Positions 58,327 through 58,333 of a stretch of DNA of 58,333 bases are shown here, piece after piece; the first letter of the stretch is position 1; each line of letters begins with the position of its first letter. The notes under the pieces are model-generated. The model did no database searches and was not told where the DNA came from. It was given only the letters and a program-made list of their open reading frames with translations. The stretch comes from DAOPZJ01 sp964587625. GTDB lineage: Bacteria > Bacillota > Clostridia > Oscillospirales > JAKOTC01. The stretch lies in contig CAZPLU010000014.1 in assembly GCA_964587625.1 (NCBI GenBank), forward strand, positions 1-58,333, written 5' to 3'. The translations under genes and the position numbers were made by a program.

Positions 58327-58333
58327 GATTCTC

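Overview
The window is a draft scaffold piece (100 N at 30952-31051) from an anaerobic, endospore-forming, Gram-positive member of the Clostridia; an uncultured Oscillospirales-like lineage is my best guess. The reasons are: sporulation genes (spoIID, spoIIAA-spoIIAB-sigF, spoVT, ylbJ), a complete six-gene Rnf complex, a high-molecular-weight rubredoxin, T-box and TPP leaders, zinc (cysteine-containing) forms of L31, L36, S14 and S4, rpsD inside the alpha operon, sortase B and a DnaI/DnaD primosome pair. Base composition looks moderately GC-rich, with one clearly AT-rich gene (46189-46749). The code is standard, since TGA ends many genes.

1-9000, mostly minus strand: the start of a partial gene, a cysteine-desulfurase-like enzyme, two tRNA-Ser genes behind one promoter, a sugar-phosphate transferase, a YigZ protein, rpmE behind a perfect consensus promoter, a MerR-type regulator split by an in-frame TGA, an archaeal-type valyl-tRNA synthetase behind a T-box, and (plus strand) a zinc-dependent phospholipase-C-like protein.

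9000-25040, plus strand: the S10-spc-alpha superoperon, rpsJ to rplQ, with secY, adk, map, infA and rpmJ. A promoter and a structured leader of about 330 nt precede it and an intrinsic terminator ends it. The rplF-rplR gap (17187-17455) is unusual. It holds a 13-bp perfect hairpin, two diverged copies of a second hairpin and an 11-bp long-range helix.

25000-39200: accessory region. A BspA-like leucine-rich-repeat lipoprotein is followed by a translationally coupled cassette of three GNAT acetyltransferases (one fused to DUF3795) and an AlkZ-like protein. Then come a WYL regulator, a rubredoxin fusion whose 5' end has been copied into a 137-bp repeat array that broke the assembly, an MFS transporter plus phosphodiesterase pair, a URO-D-like methyltransferase, the dnaI-dnaD pair with a membrane protein, spoIID, and a secG with a long Ser/Thr/Glu-rich tail.

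39200-58333: the spoIIA operon commits the forespore sigma factor. The next unit is TPP riboswitch-thiT. An AraC regulator follows, then rplS-lepB-rbgA-rnhB (RNase HII fused to YraN), a lipoprotein, spoVT, a large membrane protein of unknown function, a small Cys protein, ylbJ, rnfCDGEAB, a DUF3048 lipoprotein, sortase B and a small membrane protein. A 118-bp perfect-ended inverted-repeat element and an outward promoter close the window.

Most of this is ordinary core genome. The places most worth a second look are the spc-operon structured repeat, the broken MerR gene, the archaeal-type ValRS, the rubredoxin-derived repeat array, the GNAT cassette and the terminal inverted-repeat element.
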